Source: Bacteroidota bacterium
Lineage (GTDB): Bacteria > Bacteroidota > Bacteroidia > Flavobacteriales > Crocinitomicaceae
Length of the DNA stretch: 29,665 nucleotides
Assembly (NCBI GenBank): GCA_029558435.1
Contig: JAKQEZ010000329.1
Location: 1 to 29,665, forward strand
Direction: 5' to 3'
Every line of letters begins with the position of its first letter. Position 1 is the first letter of the stretch. The position numbers were made by a program, and so were the translations under genes. Shown here one piece after another: positions 16,267 through 24,817 of this stretch. Under the pieces are notes generated by a model. The model saw nothing but the letters and a program-made list of their open reading frames with translations, was not told where the DNA came from and ran no database searches.

Positions 16267-16638
16267 ATGAAAAGAGCATTCGCTATATTTTTCTTAATCC
16301 TTTTTGTGTTTCAAAGCACAAGCACACTTTGGATAATGGCTTCATTTTATGTTCAACGCGATTACATTTCAAAAAATCTATGTGTCAATCGCTTTGATGC
16401 CATACCTGTTTGTAAGGGTCAATGTTATCTGAATAAACAATTAAAGGAAAATGAAAAGAAAGAACAAAATTTACCTGATTTAAAGCAAAAGGAAATTCAA
16501 CTTTTTTGTCATAACGATTTATCTTTTGAAATCCATAAAACTATCTTTGAAGAAAGACAGAATATTTCTTTTTATAAAGATGATTTTCTTTCCTCGGGAT
16601 ACTTATACTCCGTTTTTCATCCGCCACAGAACGCCTAA
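16267..16638 (+). CDS. Small membrane protein with conserved Cys pattern
   Basis: 123 residues from the ATG at 16267. An in-frame TTG 12 bases upstream is the end of the -7 box. One N-terminal membrane segment (AIFFLILFVFQSTSTLWIM) is followed by NLCVNRFDAIPVCKGQCYLN, with Cys residues spaced C-x11-C-x3-C, then a charged KLKE-rich linker and a further Cys in QLFCHND. I recall this pattern from unnamed Bacteroidota proteins near copper and cytochrome genes. Metal or thiol chemistry in the periplasm is a guess from the Cys arrangement and the neighbouring SCO protein. Confidence 0.7.
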   Translation: MKRAFAIFFLILFVFQSTSTLWIMASFYVQRDYISKNLCVNRFDAIPVCKGQCYLNKQLKENEKKEQNLPDLKQKEIQLFCHNDLSFEIHKTIFEERQNISFYKDDFLSSGYLYSVFHPPQNA

Positions 16639-16695
16639 TCCGATAATGTCGGAACAGCTATTTTCATTCATTTTCACAAAACAAAAAAATAACAA

Positions 16696-17559
16696 ATGCA
16701 ATCAACAGAATTGGTTGTTTGCAACATTGACTTGTTTGGTGATGGTGTTAGGCATTTCTGGTTTGATGATTTGAGTGGATTATTAGAAAAATTTCCCGTC
16801 TTAGAGTTTCCGCACAAACAAGATTTTTATACCTTGTTTATTGTGGAGGATGCAGAAGGTGAGATTGTAATAGACAACCACAAGATACGACTGGATAGGG
16901 CTAAAGCCATTATCATTAAGCCACGTTGCATAAACAGCATAGATATAAACCGAAAAGCAAAAGGAACAATTATTTGTTTTACAGAGGATTTTTTCTCATT
17001 ACGATACAACAATAATATTTTGTATCAGTTTTCCTTTTTACAAAGAGAGGCAAAGCCATACATCAGGCTAACGAATGAGCAAAAATCAAAATGGGATGTT
17101 TTGATAAAATTACTTTCGGAAGAATACAGTTTAAAGAAAAGAGAAACAAAAAAGGTATTACGTTCATACCTTAATATTGTCCTTTTTGAGTTAGAACGGT
17201 TATACAGCCCATCAGGATTTGCAAAAAGTAAAAATCTAAAACAAGAAAAAGTACACGAGTTTGAGCAATTGATAGAAAAGCATTTTGAAACAAAAAAGTT
17301 ACCATCAGCATACGCTGAATTATTGCACGTAAGCCCTAATTACTTGAATAAAATTTGTAAGGAAGAAACGGGGCAAACTGCAGGAGACTTAATAAGAAAG
17401 CGAATTACCATTGAGGCCCAACGCTTGTTGCATTACACGAATTACAACATCAATGAAATTGCCGACAAGTTGGGGTTCGAGAATACCTCTTACTTCGTTA
17501 CATTCTTTAAAAAGCAAACCGAAACAACACCTGAACAGTTTAGGAAAAATCAGAGTTGA
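16696..17559 (+). CDS. AraC-family transcriptional regulator
   Basis: 287 residues. The C-terminal double helix-turn-helix is clear: AYAELLHVSPNYLNKICKEE for the first and INEIADKLGFENTSYFVTFF for the second, ending TPEQFRKNQ. The N-terminal 150 residues look like the cupin-type ligand domain of AraC proteins (FYTLFIVEDAEGEIVIDNH). It probably controls the oxidase operon that starts 170 bases downstream, after a terminator. The effector is unknown. Confidence 0.9.
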   Translation: MQSTELVVCNIDLFGDGVRHFWFDDLSGLLEKFPVLEFPHKQDFYTLFIVEDAEGEIVIDNHKIRLDRAKAIIIKPRCINSIDINRKAKGTIICFTEDFFSLRYNNNILYQFSFLQREAKPYIRLTNEQKSKWDVLIKLLSEEYSLKKRETKKVLRSYLNIVLFELERLYSPSGFAKSKNLKQEKVHEFEQLIEKHFETKKLPSAYAELLHVSPNYLNKICKEETGQTAGDLIRKRITIEAQRLLHYTNYNINEIADKLGFENTSYFVTFFKKQTETTPEQFRKNQS

Positions 17560-17631
17560 GAATCTAAATTTTCCATCTAAATTTCAAAACATCAACGTGT
17601 AAATTTCAAAACACAAATCCTTTTCTAAAAG

Positions 17632-17675
17632 CAAAGCAGGAACGAAAATCTAAATTTCCTGCTTTGTTGTTTTTA
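17632..17675 (+). terminator. Terminator after the AraC gene
   Basis: CAAAGCAGGAA (17632-17642) pairs perfectly with TTCCTGCTTTG (17656-17666) and is followed by TTGTTTTTA. It separates the AraC gene from the oxidase operon. Confidence 0.75.
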
Positions 17676-17696
17676 TAAATTCCCAAGCCTAGTCAA

Positions 17697-17711
17697 GACC
17701 TTTGTACCGTA
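17697..17711 (+). promoter_or_regulatory. Promoter-like box of the oxidase operon
   Basis: GACCTTTGTACCGTA differs from TAnnTTTG only in the first base and shares TTTGnACCGnnAA with the promoters at 16250 and 28564. It lies 25 bases before the ATG at 17729. No convincing -33 TTG was found, so the AraC protein may be needed for its activity. Confidence 0.45.
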
Positions 17712-17728
17712 ATTAAAATATCAAAAAT

Positions 17729-19216
17729 ATGGACTTTCCAATGTTTCATCTCGACTGGCTCAATGACCGCTTTTTGATAGCAATGATAGCCATTCTGCAC
17801 GTTTTTATAAACCACGGATTGGCGGTAGGCTTCATTCCCTACATCACTTGGTTAGAGCAAAAAGGTGTTGTCAATGCAGGTAAAGACCAAATTACCGATT
17901 TGGCTTGGGATAAGCTCGTTTATAAAAAAATGAAAGTAGCGTTTATCATTACTACCACTATCGGAGCAATGACAGGTGTAGGAATTTGGTTTTCGGTTGC
18001 TTTGGTAAGTCCTGCATCTATTGGTAGCTTGATTAGAGTATTTTATTGGGCATGGTTTATTGAATGGTTGGTATTTGTTACCGAAGTCGTTTTGATTTTA
18101 ATTTATTTCCTCACATGGAAGAATGCCAATACCTCATTAAAGGCAAAATTACGACACATTAAATTTGGCTGGTTCTTATCCATATTTTCTTGGATAACAA
18201 TGGCAATAATTGTTGCTATACTTGGCTTTATGATGGACCCAGGAAACTGGAACAATGAGCAAACACTAATCAATGGATTTACCAACCCCATTTATTTACC
18301 TCAATTACTTTTTAGAACACCAACAGCCATGCTTGTTGCTGGTGTGTTTGGAATGTTACTAACCACCATTTTTGCACCGAAAGGAAGTGAGATGAGAGCT
18401 AAAGCCATTCGCTATGCTGGTAAATGGATATTGGCATGGACGCCCTTGGTAATTATTGGAGCAATTTATTATTGGAACGTAATGCCTAGTGCTATGAAAG
18501 ACAATATGGCAACCGCAGTTGGTTCACAAGATTTCGCTCAATATTATAATTTACTGAAATACTTCATCATTGGTGCAGCATCTATTTCTATAGTTTTGGC
18601 AACATTTGCTTGGATAAAACCTAAGAGAATAAATTTTGCTTACGTTATAGTCCCTTGTCTATTTGTATTTGGTTTTTTAGGAATATTTGAAAGAGTTAGA
18701 GAGTTTATCAGAAAGCCGTATGTAATTGGTAATTATATGTATTCCAACTTACTTCGTGAAGAAGATTATCCACTTTACAAACGTGATGGCATTTTGCCTT
18801 ATATGACCTACACATCTGTTACTGAAATTACGGAGGGAAATAAAATCGTTGCAGGCAAAGATATTTTTATGAATACCTGTAGTAGATGTCACACAGCTAA
18901 TCCACAAGGTGTAAATTCTATCACTTATGTATTTGAGCGAATGTACGGATTTGGTAAACCATTAGATGAAAATTCAATGGTGGCATACATTCCAAATATG
19001 CATAATGGAAGAACCTTTATGCCTCCGTTTCCAGGAAATAAAAAAGAGCTTGAAGCTTTAGTGGCTTACATCAAGCAATTGCAACAAACTGGTGAAAGTT
19101 TGGAAGGTGTTCAAACCACAGGTGTTCAAATCAATCCTTTGAATAGTGCTGCATCCGTTTCAAAAAAGTTAGAGGAGAGTGCTAAAGAAAACGAAAAACA
19201 ATTAACTCAAAAATAA
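17729..19216 (+). CDS. Cytochrome bd-like oxidase subunit I with C-terminal cytochrome c
   Basis: A 495-residue polytopic membrane protein. About nine hydrophobic helices fill residues 15-335, starting FLIAMIAILHVFINHGLAVG with conserved-looking H24 and H29, a pattern close to CydA-type subunits. It is shorter than classical CydA and has no obvious quinol-binding Q-loop. A soluble c-type domain follows, with CSRCH at 384-388 and a candidate Met ligand in FMPPFPG. The fused cytochrome c suggests an electron donor other than quinol, as proposed for some cytochrome-c-bearing branches of the bd superfamily. The next gene, 8 bp away, encodes a partner with the same layout. O2 reduction is probable by family, but another small-molecule acceptor is possible. 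Confidence 0.82.
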   Translation: MDFPMFHLDWLNDRFLIAMIAILHVFINHGLAVGFIPYITWLEQKGVVNAGKDQITDLAWDKLVYKKMKVAFIITTTIGAMTGVGIWFSVALVSPASIGSLIRVFYWAWFIEWLVFVTEVVLILIYFLTWKNANTSLKAKLRHIKFGWFLSIFSWITMAIIVAILGFMMDPGNWNNEQTLINGFTNPIYLPQLLFRTPTAMLVAGVFGMLLTTIFAPKGSEMRAKAIRYAGKWILAWTPLVIIGAIYYWNVMPSAMKDNMATAVGSQDFAQYYNLLKYFIIGAASISIVLATFAWIKPKRINFAYVIVPCLFVFGFLGIFERVREFIRKPYVIGNYMYSNLLREEDYPLYKRDGILPYMTYTSVTEITEGNKIVAGKDIFMNTCSRCHTANPQGVNSITYVFERMYGFGKPLDENSMVAYIPNMHNGRTFMPPFPGNKKELEALVAYIKQLQQTGESLEGVQTTGVQINPLNSAASVSKKLEESAKENEKQLTQK

Positions 19217-19224
19217 TCAGAAAT

Positions 19225-20556
19225 ATGTTACTTCAAATAAATACACCAATACCTAAAGACTTACCACTCGACTTACCACTACCAGAATGGTTATTGGTAA
19301 CCTTACTTATTGTTTCATTCTTATTACATATCATTTTCATCAACTTAATGGTAGGTGGTAGTATCGTAACGCTATGGGCACAGATAAAAGGTTTGAAAAA
19401 CAAAGAGTACGACACCTTTGCACACGAAATCGCTAAGACTATTACAGTAAATAAAAGTATAGCTGTAGTGTTGGGTGTAGCTCCATTATTAAGTATTACT
19501 ACACTTTACACCATTTACTTTTATTCAGCCAATGCTTTAACTGGTTTTGCTTGGATAATGATTATTCCACTGGTAACAATTGCTTTTTTACTCACCTATT
19601 TGCATAAATACACTTGGTCAACTTTTGAGAACAACAGAAAGCTACACATTGGGATTATGGCTCTCGCTGTAGCAATATTTTTATTCATTCCTTTAATATT
19701 TTTGACAAACGTTAACCTAATGATGTTTCCCGAGAAGTGGGGAACAGTTCAAGGTTTTTTGAGTGCTTTGATGCTTCCCAATGTGTTTCCTAGATACCTA
19801 GAGTTTTTAGGAGCTTGTATTGCAGTAACAGGGATTTTTATAGTTTGGTATAACAACAGAAAAGCATACCCAATTGAGGAAATTTACACATCATTCACAC
19901 GTTATAGTATCAAAAAGTTAGGCTATTCAATTGCTACTATAGGTCTAAGTTTGCAAATACTTTTCGGTGTTATAGTGCTTTTTACATTACCCTCAAAAGG
20001 AATAAGTTATAGTGTGATTGGTGTTATGACCATTGCAGGTACTTTATTAGCAGTAGCCCTTTGGTTTTGCTATCAGACTATTGTTGGCGAGAAAGATAAA
20101 ATTGATTTACATTTCAAAAAAATTGCTCTTTCGATATTCGCTTTTATGCTGGTTTATGGAGGAAGTCGTCAAATGTACAGGCATAATTCACTAGAAAAAC
20201 ATCAGGAATTAGTAGCCGCCCATACAGCAGAGTTTCAAAAATTAAGCAAGGAAGCTCGAGAAAATCCTGTTGAAGAAACTATAGAATTAGAAATTGATCC
20301 ATCACTTGGAGAACTTGCAAAAGGTACTGCAATTTTCAATCAATATTGTGCTGCTTGCCATAAACCAAATGAAAGATTAGTGGGGCCGCCAATTACTGAA
20401 ATGGTTTCAATTTATAATAATGATGAGACAGGCTTAGTAAATTGGATAAAAAATCCTGGTAAAAAACGAGATGACATGCCTCAAATGCCAGGCTTTCCAC
20501 AACTTTCTAATGATGAATTAAAAGAACTTTCAAAATACATTTTATCAATTAAATAA
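19225..20556 (+). CDS. Second oxidase subunit with C-terminal cytochrome c
   Basis: 443 residues. About nine membrane helices start at LLVTLLIVSFLLHIIFINLM, with a His in the first helix followed by VGGSIV, and end before residue 330. A linker rich in Glu leads to a cytochrome c domain with CAACH (C375, C378, H379) and a Met ligand in DDMPQMPGF. It is a membrane partner of the preceding subunit. Both subunits carry a heme c domain, so the complex would expose two c hemes on the periplasmic side. It resembles a diverged CydA-type paralogue more than CydB, though this call is from helix pattern alone. Two very small membrane proteins follow in the same transcript. Confidence 0.75.
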   Translation: MLLQINTPIPKDLPLDLPLPEWLLVTLLIVSFLLHIIFINLMVGGSIVTLWAQIKGLKNKEYDTFAHEIAKTITVNKSIAVVLGVAPLLSITTLYTIYFYSANALTGFAWIMIIPLVTIAFLLTYLHKYTWSTFENNRKLHIGIMALAVAIFLFIPLIFLTNVNLMMFPEKWGTVQGFLSALMLPNVFPRYLEFLGACIAVTGIFIVWYNNRKAYPIEEIYTSFTRYSIKKLGYSIATIGLSLQILFGVIVLFTLPSKGISYSVIGVMTIAGTLLAVALWFCYQTIVGEKDKIDLHFKKIALSIFAFMLVYGGSRQMYRHNSLEKHQELVAAHTAEFQKLSKEARENPVEETIELEIDPSLGELAKGTAIFNQYCAACHKPNERLVGPPITEMVSIYNNDETGLVNWIKNPGKKRDDMPQMPGFPQLSNDELKELSKYILSIK

Positions 20557-20564
20557 TATTCAAA

Positions 20565-20729
20565 ATGACAACAATACTGATAACAGTAATACTTGGAATG
20601 ATTGCGTACATCATCAAGGCACTAATTGATATAAATGCTCTGGTGTTGATGATTACAAAAGATAAAGAAGTAATCAAAATCCCAAACGAATTGGAGAAAA
20701 AATATCAATTCATAAAAGGACTGTATTAG
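20565..20729 (+). CDS. 54-residue membrane protein, possible small oxidase subunit
   Basis: Starts 8 bases after the oxidase subunit stop and encodes one hydrophobic helix (MTTILITVILGMIAYIIKAL) followed by a charged tail ending KYQFIKGLY. Codon usage and operon position look genuine. Small single-helix subunits (CydX, CydS, CydY) accompany many bd oxidases, so the same role is suggested. No sequence match to those families was recognised. Confidence 0.6.
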   Translation: MTTILITVILGMIAYIIKALIDINALVLMITKDKEVIKIPNELEKKYQFIKGLY

Positions 20730-20827
20730 TGGACGAAGAGTTTATAGAATATAAAAACAAAATTCTTGATACGATACTAATTTGTTCTTATACAATTGTC
20801 ATTATTTTGCTAATTTCAAAACACTAA
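20729..20827 (+). CDS. 32-residue membrane peptide at operon end
   Basis: Starts at GTG overlapping the preceding TAG by one base (TAGTG). It encodes MDEEFIEYKNKILDTILICS followed by YTIVIILLISKH: a short acidic start and one membrane helix. The overlap points to coupled translation with the previous small gene. It could be a second small subunit of the oxidase. It could also be chance, because it is so short. Confidence 0.42.
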   Translation: MDEEFIEYKNKILDTILICSYTIVIILLISKH

Positions 20828-20837
20828 GCCAGCTCAC

Positions 20838-20906
20838 AGGTGTAAGCACATTTGCAAGCCCCATAAGACCAAACACTTACGAAAGCTTGCAAAAGAGCTT
20901 TCACCT
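20838..20906 (+). repeat. Paired end-hairpin, copy E
   Basis: Arms 20838-20859 and 20885-20906. GTGTAAGCACATTTGCAAGC faces GCTTGCAAAAGAGCTTTCAC, with the two conserved A.A oppositions and one further mismatch. CTTTCCCACGC follows. It lies just after the last small gene of cassette 4, as partner of copy F. Confidence 0.75.
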
Positions 20907-21039
20907 TTCCCACGCAGACAAAATTGAAATTAAAAATTCTCATTCCCTCTGAAAATAAAAAATACCCAACTGCACACCCAACAACAGACAAAGCCCGCTG
21001 ACAAGATAGCGTTTCAACTTCTCGGTTGACAGAAGGCCA

Positions 21040-21178
21040 GCTTGTAACAGCACCTATACGCAAGTGGGGTTCAGTGCTTCAAATGAAAAATAAGTGGTAA
21101 ATTTGAAGTTCAGTTCTTCGTAGGAAAGTTTGGTGCGAGAAAGCCCCACCTGCGTATAGCTGCAAAACGTTGTGGTTA
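21040..21178 (+). repeat. attC-like recombination site 5
   Basis: The left core GCTTGTAAC leads into CACCTATACGCAAGTGGGG. The right arm is CCCCACCTGCGTATAGC (21144-21160), ending AAAACGTT with GTT at 21169-21171. The arm mismatch CGCAAGTG/CGCAGGTG is again A.C on top and G.T on the bottom. Confidence 0.82.
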
Positions 21179-21232
21179 ATTTTGACCCAGCTAAACAAGA
21201 AAAATTGTTTAACTTTAAAACCATAATGGACT

Positions 21233-22741
21233 ATGAAGAACAAACCAAAACACTATCTGAAACTCGGAATCCTGCTCTTGGGAATCCCCATCCTGTTGGC
21301 CTCATGCCAAAGGGACGACGGACAATTTTCAGGAAAAGAAAAAAACCTCGTAGAAAAGACCACCCTTTCCCACAGTGACATTTTACGGCACCAAGGCTTG
21401 GCCAACCAATTGGGGCTTTCCGCGCACCATTCGGAATCCGCCCGTGCCGGAACGGGCAACTACGAGGCCTTCCTCGAAGAATTCCAACTCATTGTTAACA
21501 CGAGTTTCTGCTTAAGAACGGACAACAGGGGGACAACGACCTACACCTTCCATGCCTATCGGGAACACGACAACGGCTATCTGGCAAACCTTGTGCTGCT
21601 TGACAACGGGGACGGCACGTTTTCCAACTTCCTTACGGAATACAACTTGACCCAACAGGAAATTTCGGACATCGTTTCCAAAAAACAGGTTGACATCAAC
21701 GGGAAGGTCAGGTTCAGCTGGCTGGACTACAGAGACCCCAACGACCCGGCCGCAAAGGTGTATTATGGCGAAGACTGCTATGTCATCGAGACGATGGTCT
21801 ATGTGGAGCCCCAAAGGTGCCAATCGACCCAGCACACATACGAACAGGGGAGCGAGTGCGACTTCTGGGGCGGTTCCGGCCAAGCAACACAGGGCGGGTG
21901 GGAATCCCAGGTAATATTTAAGGATTGCGACCAAGGTGGTGGTGGAACCCCAGGCAACCCCGGCAGTCCCGGACCACCCATTAACGCCCCACATCCGGGA
22001 GCGGGAGGTACAACACAACCCATTACCACTTGCAAGAGGGACTGCCCGCCGGTGCTGGAAGAAGACGGCCTAAAAAAAGAATGCAACAAAATCAGCAACT
22101 TATTTACCGACTATCCCAACTACAAACAAGACCTGATGGACTTGGCACAGACCGTCGACCAACAAGTTGAAAATGGAATATTTGTTGATGACAACTCAAC
22201 AAACACACAGAACGTCCCGCAAGGTGTTGCAGGAAAACTCAACATCAATATGACACCACAAAACGATTATGTGTCGATTGCACACACCCACGATGCCAGT
22301 GGCACTTATTCCGTATTCTCTTGGGACGACCTCACTACAATAGCCAACCTTGTGAGGAACGGCCATATAAAGACCAACAAATTTGTGGCCTTCCTGTTCA
22401 CGGCGGATGGCACGAGCTATGCCTTTACCATCAGCAACTCTTCCAATTTCCTTGACTTTTTCTACAACCCCGAAGGATTGCCCCAAGGTTCGACTGTTGA
22501 TGTTGATAAGCTATGGAAACAACAAAATACGTATAAAGAATACTATAAACCTGACAATCCCAATGCAAGAATAAAGGTTAATAATACAAACAATGTTTCT
22601 GATCGAAACGCTTTTTTACAAATGCTTCGGGATAACAATATGGGGTTGGACGTCTTTGAAATGGACGAGAATCTTGAAAACTTCACCAAATTGTCATTGG
22701 ACAGTAATAATAGTAACGTAACTGAAGAAAATTGTAATTAA
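21233..22741 (+). CDS. Large Cys-containing lipoprotein of unknown function
   Basis: 502 residues with a lipoprotein signal ending LLASC. The N-terminal half has a YTFHAYREHDNGYLANLVLL domain. A Gly/Pro-rich linker (GGGGTPGNPGSPGPP) follows. The C-terminal half contains YVSIAHTHDASGTYSVFSWDD, faintly like the HxH...SxxD metal motif of JAMM/MPN proteases, though the spacing differs and no upstream catalytic Glu is clear. Composition changes sharply near 22500: 39 of 60 bases are G/C at 21421-21480 and 17 of 60 at 22561-22620. The C-terminal tip is therefore from a different background than the body, as seen in polymorphic secreted proteins with exchangeable tips. No function can be assigned. 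Confidence 0.75.
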   Translation: MKNKPKHYLKLGILLLGIPILLASCQRDDGQFSGKEKNLVEKTTLSHSDILRHQGLANQLGLSAHHSESARAGTGNYEAFLEEFQLIVNTSFCLRTDNRGTTTYTFHAYREHDNGYLANLVLLDNGDGTFSNFLTEYNLTQQEISDIVSKKQVDINGKVRFSWLDYRDPNDPAAKVYYGEDCYVIETMVYVEPQRCQSTQHTYEQGSECDFWGGSGQATQGGWESQVIFKDCDQGGGGTPGNPGSPGPPINAPHPGAGGTTQPITTCKRDCPPVLEEDGLKKECNKISNLFTDYPNYKQDLMDLAQTVDQQVENGIFVDDNSTNTQNVPQGVAGKLNINMTPQNDYVSIAHTHDASGTYSVFSWDDLTTIANLVRNGHIKTNKFVAFLFTADGTSYAFTISNSSNFLDFFYNPEGLPQGSTVDVDKLWKQQNTYKEYYKPDNPNARIKVNNTNNVSDRNAFLQMLRDNNMGLDVFEMDENLENFTKLSLDSNNSNVTEENCN

Positions 22742-22753
22742 AAAACAAGAACA

Positions 22754-23359
22754 ATGAAAAATATAGGATTAATTTTGTTAACAACCCTCGCTTTAATGCT
22801 TTCGTGTAAAGCCCAAGAAATTGTAGACCTAAATACTTGGAATGAAGGAAATAATGAAGGTAAATACTTTAAGGATTTGAACAACAATTTCACTCCATAT
22901 CTCGGGGTATGGGAATGGCAAAATGGAAACCAAACCTTTAGGGTTACCCTTTGGAAAGTGGAAATGGAGGAATACGAAAATGGAAACAGACCGTCTTACT
23001 ATGTTGATAACATTCAAGGCCATTACGAAATGGTACAGCAAGGCCAGCCCGGAGGGTCGATAGAAGAAACCGTCTATACATCCCAAAAAAAAATTGGAAA
23101 TTCCATAACCGATTGGTTTCCTGTTATTGGTGTTTATGCCTATGACAATAACCAATGCGGGGGAATTGTTTACGATAATAGTGTTGAAGGGTACCCAAAT
23201 TATCCAATGGGTATAAGAGGGGGCTTAAAGTTAAATTTAATTCAAGGAACCCCTCTGCAAATGGAATGGAAAGTAACCCTGCCAGAGGGTATGTACGGAA
23301 ACGACCAACCTACCGAATTCAACATACCAACGGACATCATACTGACCAAAGTGGAATAA
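22754..23359 (+). CDS. Small lipoprotein (DUF6705-like)
   Basis: 201 residues with lipoprotein signal MKNIGLILLTTLALMLSCKA. The mature part has LGVWEWQNGNQTFRVTLWKV and a C-terminal WKVTLPEGMYGNDQPTEF, probably a beta-rich fold like the flavobacterial DUF6705 lipoproteins. That family name is from memory of the pattern. It lies 12 bases after the preceding lipoprotein gene, is AT-rich like that gene's tail, and could act together with it at the cell envelope. An immunity-like role is possible but not supported by a motif. Confidence 0.7.
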   Translation: MKNIGLILLTTLALMLSCKAQEIVDLNTWNEGNNEGKYFKDLNNNFTPYLGVWEWQNGNQTFRVTLWKVEMEEYENGNRPSYYVDNIQGHYEMVQQGQPGGSIEETVYTSQKKIGNSITDWFPVIGVYAYDNNQCGGIVYDNSVEGYPNYPMGIRGGLKLNLIQGTPLQMEWKVTLPEGMYGNDQPTEFNIPTDIILTKVE

Positions 23360-23364
23360 AAAAC

Positions 23365-23500
23365 TAACCACAACCACGGCTATGAGTAATTGGGGCTTAG
23401 GGTTTATTTGGAAAAGACATCGGGCAAATCAATGTTCTGTGCTTATCCGAAAAGCCTTTGTGTGAAAACCCCAACTACTCATAGCCCATACCGTTATGCC
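23365..23500 (+). repeat. attC-like recombination site 6
   Basis: The left core TAACCACAAC leads into CACGGCTATGAGTAATTGGGG. The right arm is CCCCAACTACTCATAGCCC (23469-23487), ending at GTT (23493-23495). The single stem mismatch TAAT/TAGT is A.C on top and G.T on the bottom. Confidence 0.85.
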
Positions 23501-24314
23501 TCATGCTATCGCCTATGACGAAACAACGATTACTTTGAAACAATAATTATGGAAAACAGAGACTACTCGCTTATTTACCGAATAACGCATTGGGCAATAG
23601 CCTTGTGTTTCACTTTTCTGCTCTTGACAATTTTTCTGAGATTAACATGGATGAACAAAGAAAATGTGGCCGACATCATTCAAAATTACCTTGGCGCTAC
23701 CGACAAAGCTTTATCTCGTGAAGAACTGATTGTGCTTGCAAAACAAATTAGGAAACCCATGTGGGATTGGCACATTTATACGGGCTATGTTTTAACAGGG
23801 TTATTTTGCTTAAGACTGACCCTTCCCCTTTTCGGTAGCATGAAATTTGCGAACCCTTTAGACAAGCAACTTACTTTAAAGGTGAAATTTCAGTATTGGG
23901 TTTATCTGATTTTTTATGCTTGTTTGGCAATTTCGCTCATTACAGGATTGGTAATTGAATTCGGCCCGAAAAACATGAAGAATATTATGGAGGAAATTCA
24001 TGTTCTTTCTATTTATTATCTGATACCTTTCTTGATTCTCCATTTGGGAGGTATTTTGATGGCAGAGTTTACTACTCAACCGGGAATAATTTCAAGAATA
24101 GTGAGTGGTAGAACAAAACATAAATAAAGCACAAGGCATAACATTTACTACTCGTAATAGCTGGATTTTCATGGTTGAAAGTCTTAATTTCACAATCGCA
24201 AAACCATGAATTTTTCCAGAAAAAGAAGTTAGAAAAATTCATCGGTTTTGCTTAGCTTTATCACGGCAGAGACTACTCTGCTCCTATTTCCGCTACTACG
24301 AGTAGTAAAGGAAC
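23493..24314 (+). mobile_element. Cassette 6: cytochrome b561-like
   Basis: Begins GTTATGCC (23493-23500) and ends with attC7, which begins GGCATAAC (24135-24142), an exact 8-base complement. It is an 0.8-kb single-gene cassette, close to classical integron cassette size. Confidence 0.78.
23549..24127 (+). CDS. Cytochrome b561-type di-heme membrane protein
   Basis: 192 residues with four hydrophobic helices: one after YRITHWAIALCFTFLLLTIF, one around DWHIYTGYVLTGLFCLRLTL, one at FQYWVYLIFYACLAISLITG and one at YYLIPFLILHLGGILMAEF. His residues H14, DWH, EEIH and LH are placed as in bacterial b561/Ni-hydrogenase b-type cytochromes, which carry two b hemes and pass electrons across or along the inner membrane. 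No redox partner is encoded in the cassette. A TTACTTTG near 23530 resembles a -7 box. Confidence 0.88.
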   Translation: MENRDYSLIYRITHWAIALCFTFLLLTIFLRLTWMNKENVADIIQNYLGATDKALSREELIVLAKQIRKPMWDWHIYTGYVLTGLFCLRLTLPLFGSMKFANPLDKQLTLKVKFQYWVYLIFYACLAISLITGLVIEFGPKNMKNIMEEIHVLSIYYLIPFLILHLGGILMAEFTTQPGIISRIVSGRTKHK

Positions 24315-24329
24315 GTTAGTAGCAATTAA
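24135..24329 (+). repeat. attC-like recombination site 7
   Basis: The left core GGCATAAC is followed by TTTACTACTCGTAATAGCTGG. The right arm is CGCTACTACGAGTAGTAAAG (24291-24310), ending AACGTT with GTT at 24315-24317. CGTAATAGC against CGTAGTAGC gives the usual A/G difference. The interior has a further pairing, GGTTTTGC near 24244 with GCAAAACC near 24198. Confidence 0.82.
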
Positions 24330-24382
24330 ACGACAACGCTCACGAAACAACAAACCAACAGTAACATAAAAACAAAAGAAAA

Positions 24383-24817
24383 ATGAGAAAAGTAGCACTA
24401 TTATCAATTGGAATTTTCGCTTTGACAGCTTGCAACAACCCAAAAAACAATTCTTCGGAAAATACAGAAGAACAAACTGTAACAGAACAATCAACTGTTG
24501 GAGGAGATAAGGACGAACACGGTTGTCTTACTTCGGCAGGCGAAACTTGGAGCCAACTCAAACAAAGCTGTATCCAAATTTTCAACGTAGGACAACGCTT
24601 AAACCCTATTGAAACCAAAGATGGAGAAGCTGTTATCAGTGCTTTTGTGCTGTTTAATGACGACAAATCGGAAGCGGAATTGTTTTTGCCAAATATTCAA
24701 AGCAACACAATTTTAAAAACGACTGATAAAAAAAGCTATGAAAATGGGGAATACAAGTTTGATACTAATGATTCCACTTTGTACATCAACAATGAAAAAA
24801 AGTATAAGGCAGAATGA
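24383..24817 (+). CDS. Small lipoprotein of unknown function
   Basis: 144 residues with lipoprotein signal MRKVALLSIGIFALTAC. A Thr/Glu-rich linker leads to DEHGCLTSAGETWSQLKQSC, a Cys-containing pattern seen in unnamed Bacteroidota envelope proteins, then IFNVGQRLNPIETKDGEAVI and a beta-rich tail. It overlaps the next gene by 4 bp (ATGA). No function can be assigned. Confidence 0.78.
   Translation: MRKVALLSIGIFALTACNNPKNNSSENTEEQTVTEQSTVGGDKDEHGCLTSAGETWSQLKQSCIQIFNVGQRLNPIETKDGEAVISAFVLFNDDKSEAELFLPNIQSNTILKTTDKKSYENGEYKFDTNDSTLYINNEKKYKAE

Larger units (their letters stand above)
21169..23492 (+). mobile_element. Cassette 5: two-lipoprotein cassette
   Basis: Begins GTTGTGGTTA (21169-21178) and ends with attC6, which begins TAACCACAAC (23365-23374), an exact 10-base complement. 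It holds two consecutive lipoprotein genes. Base composition is high-GC over the first 1.2 kb of coding sequence and AT-rich afterwards. Confidence 0.75.

Noticed and set aside
16526..16774. 82-codon frame between the small membrane protein and the AraC gene
   Set aside because: It overlaps two better-supported genes in other frames and looks like a shadow.
21172..21378. Frame starting inside attC5
   Set aside because: It overlaps the lipoprotein gene, whose signal peptide and lipobox make it clearly the real gene.
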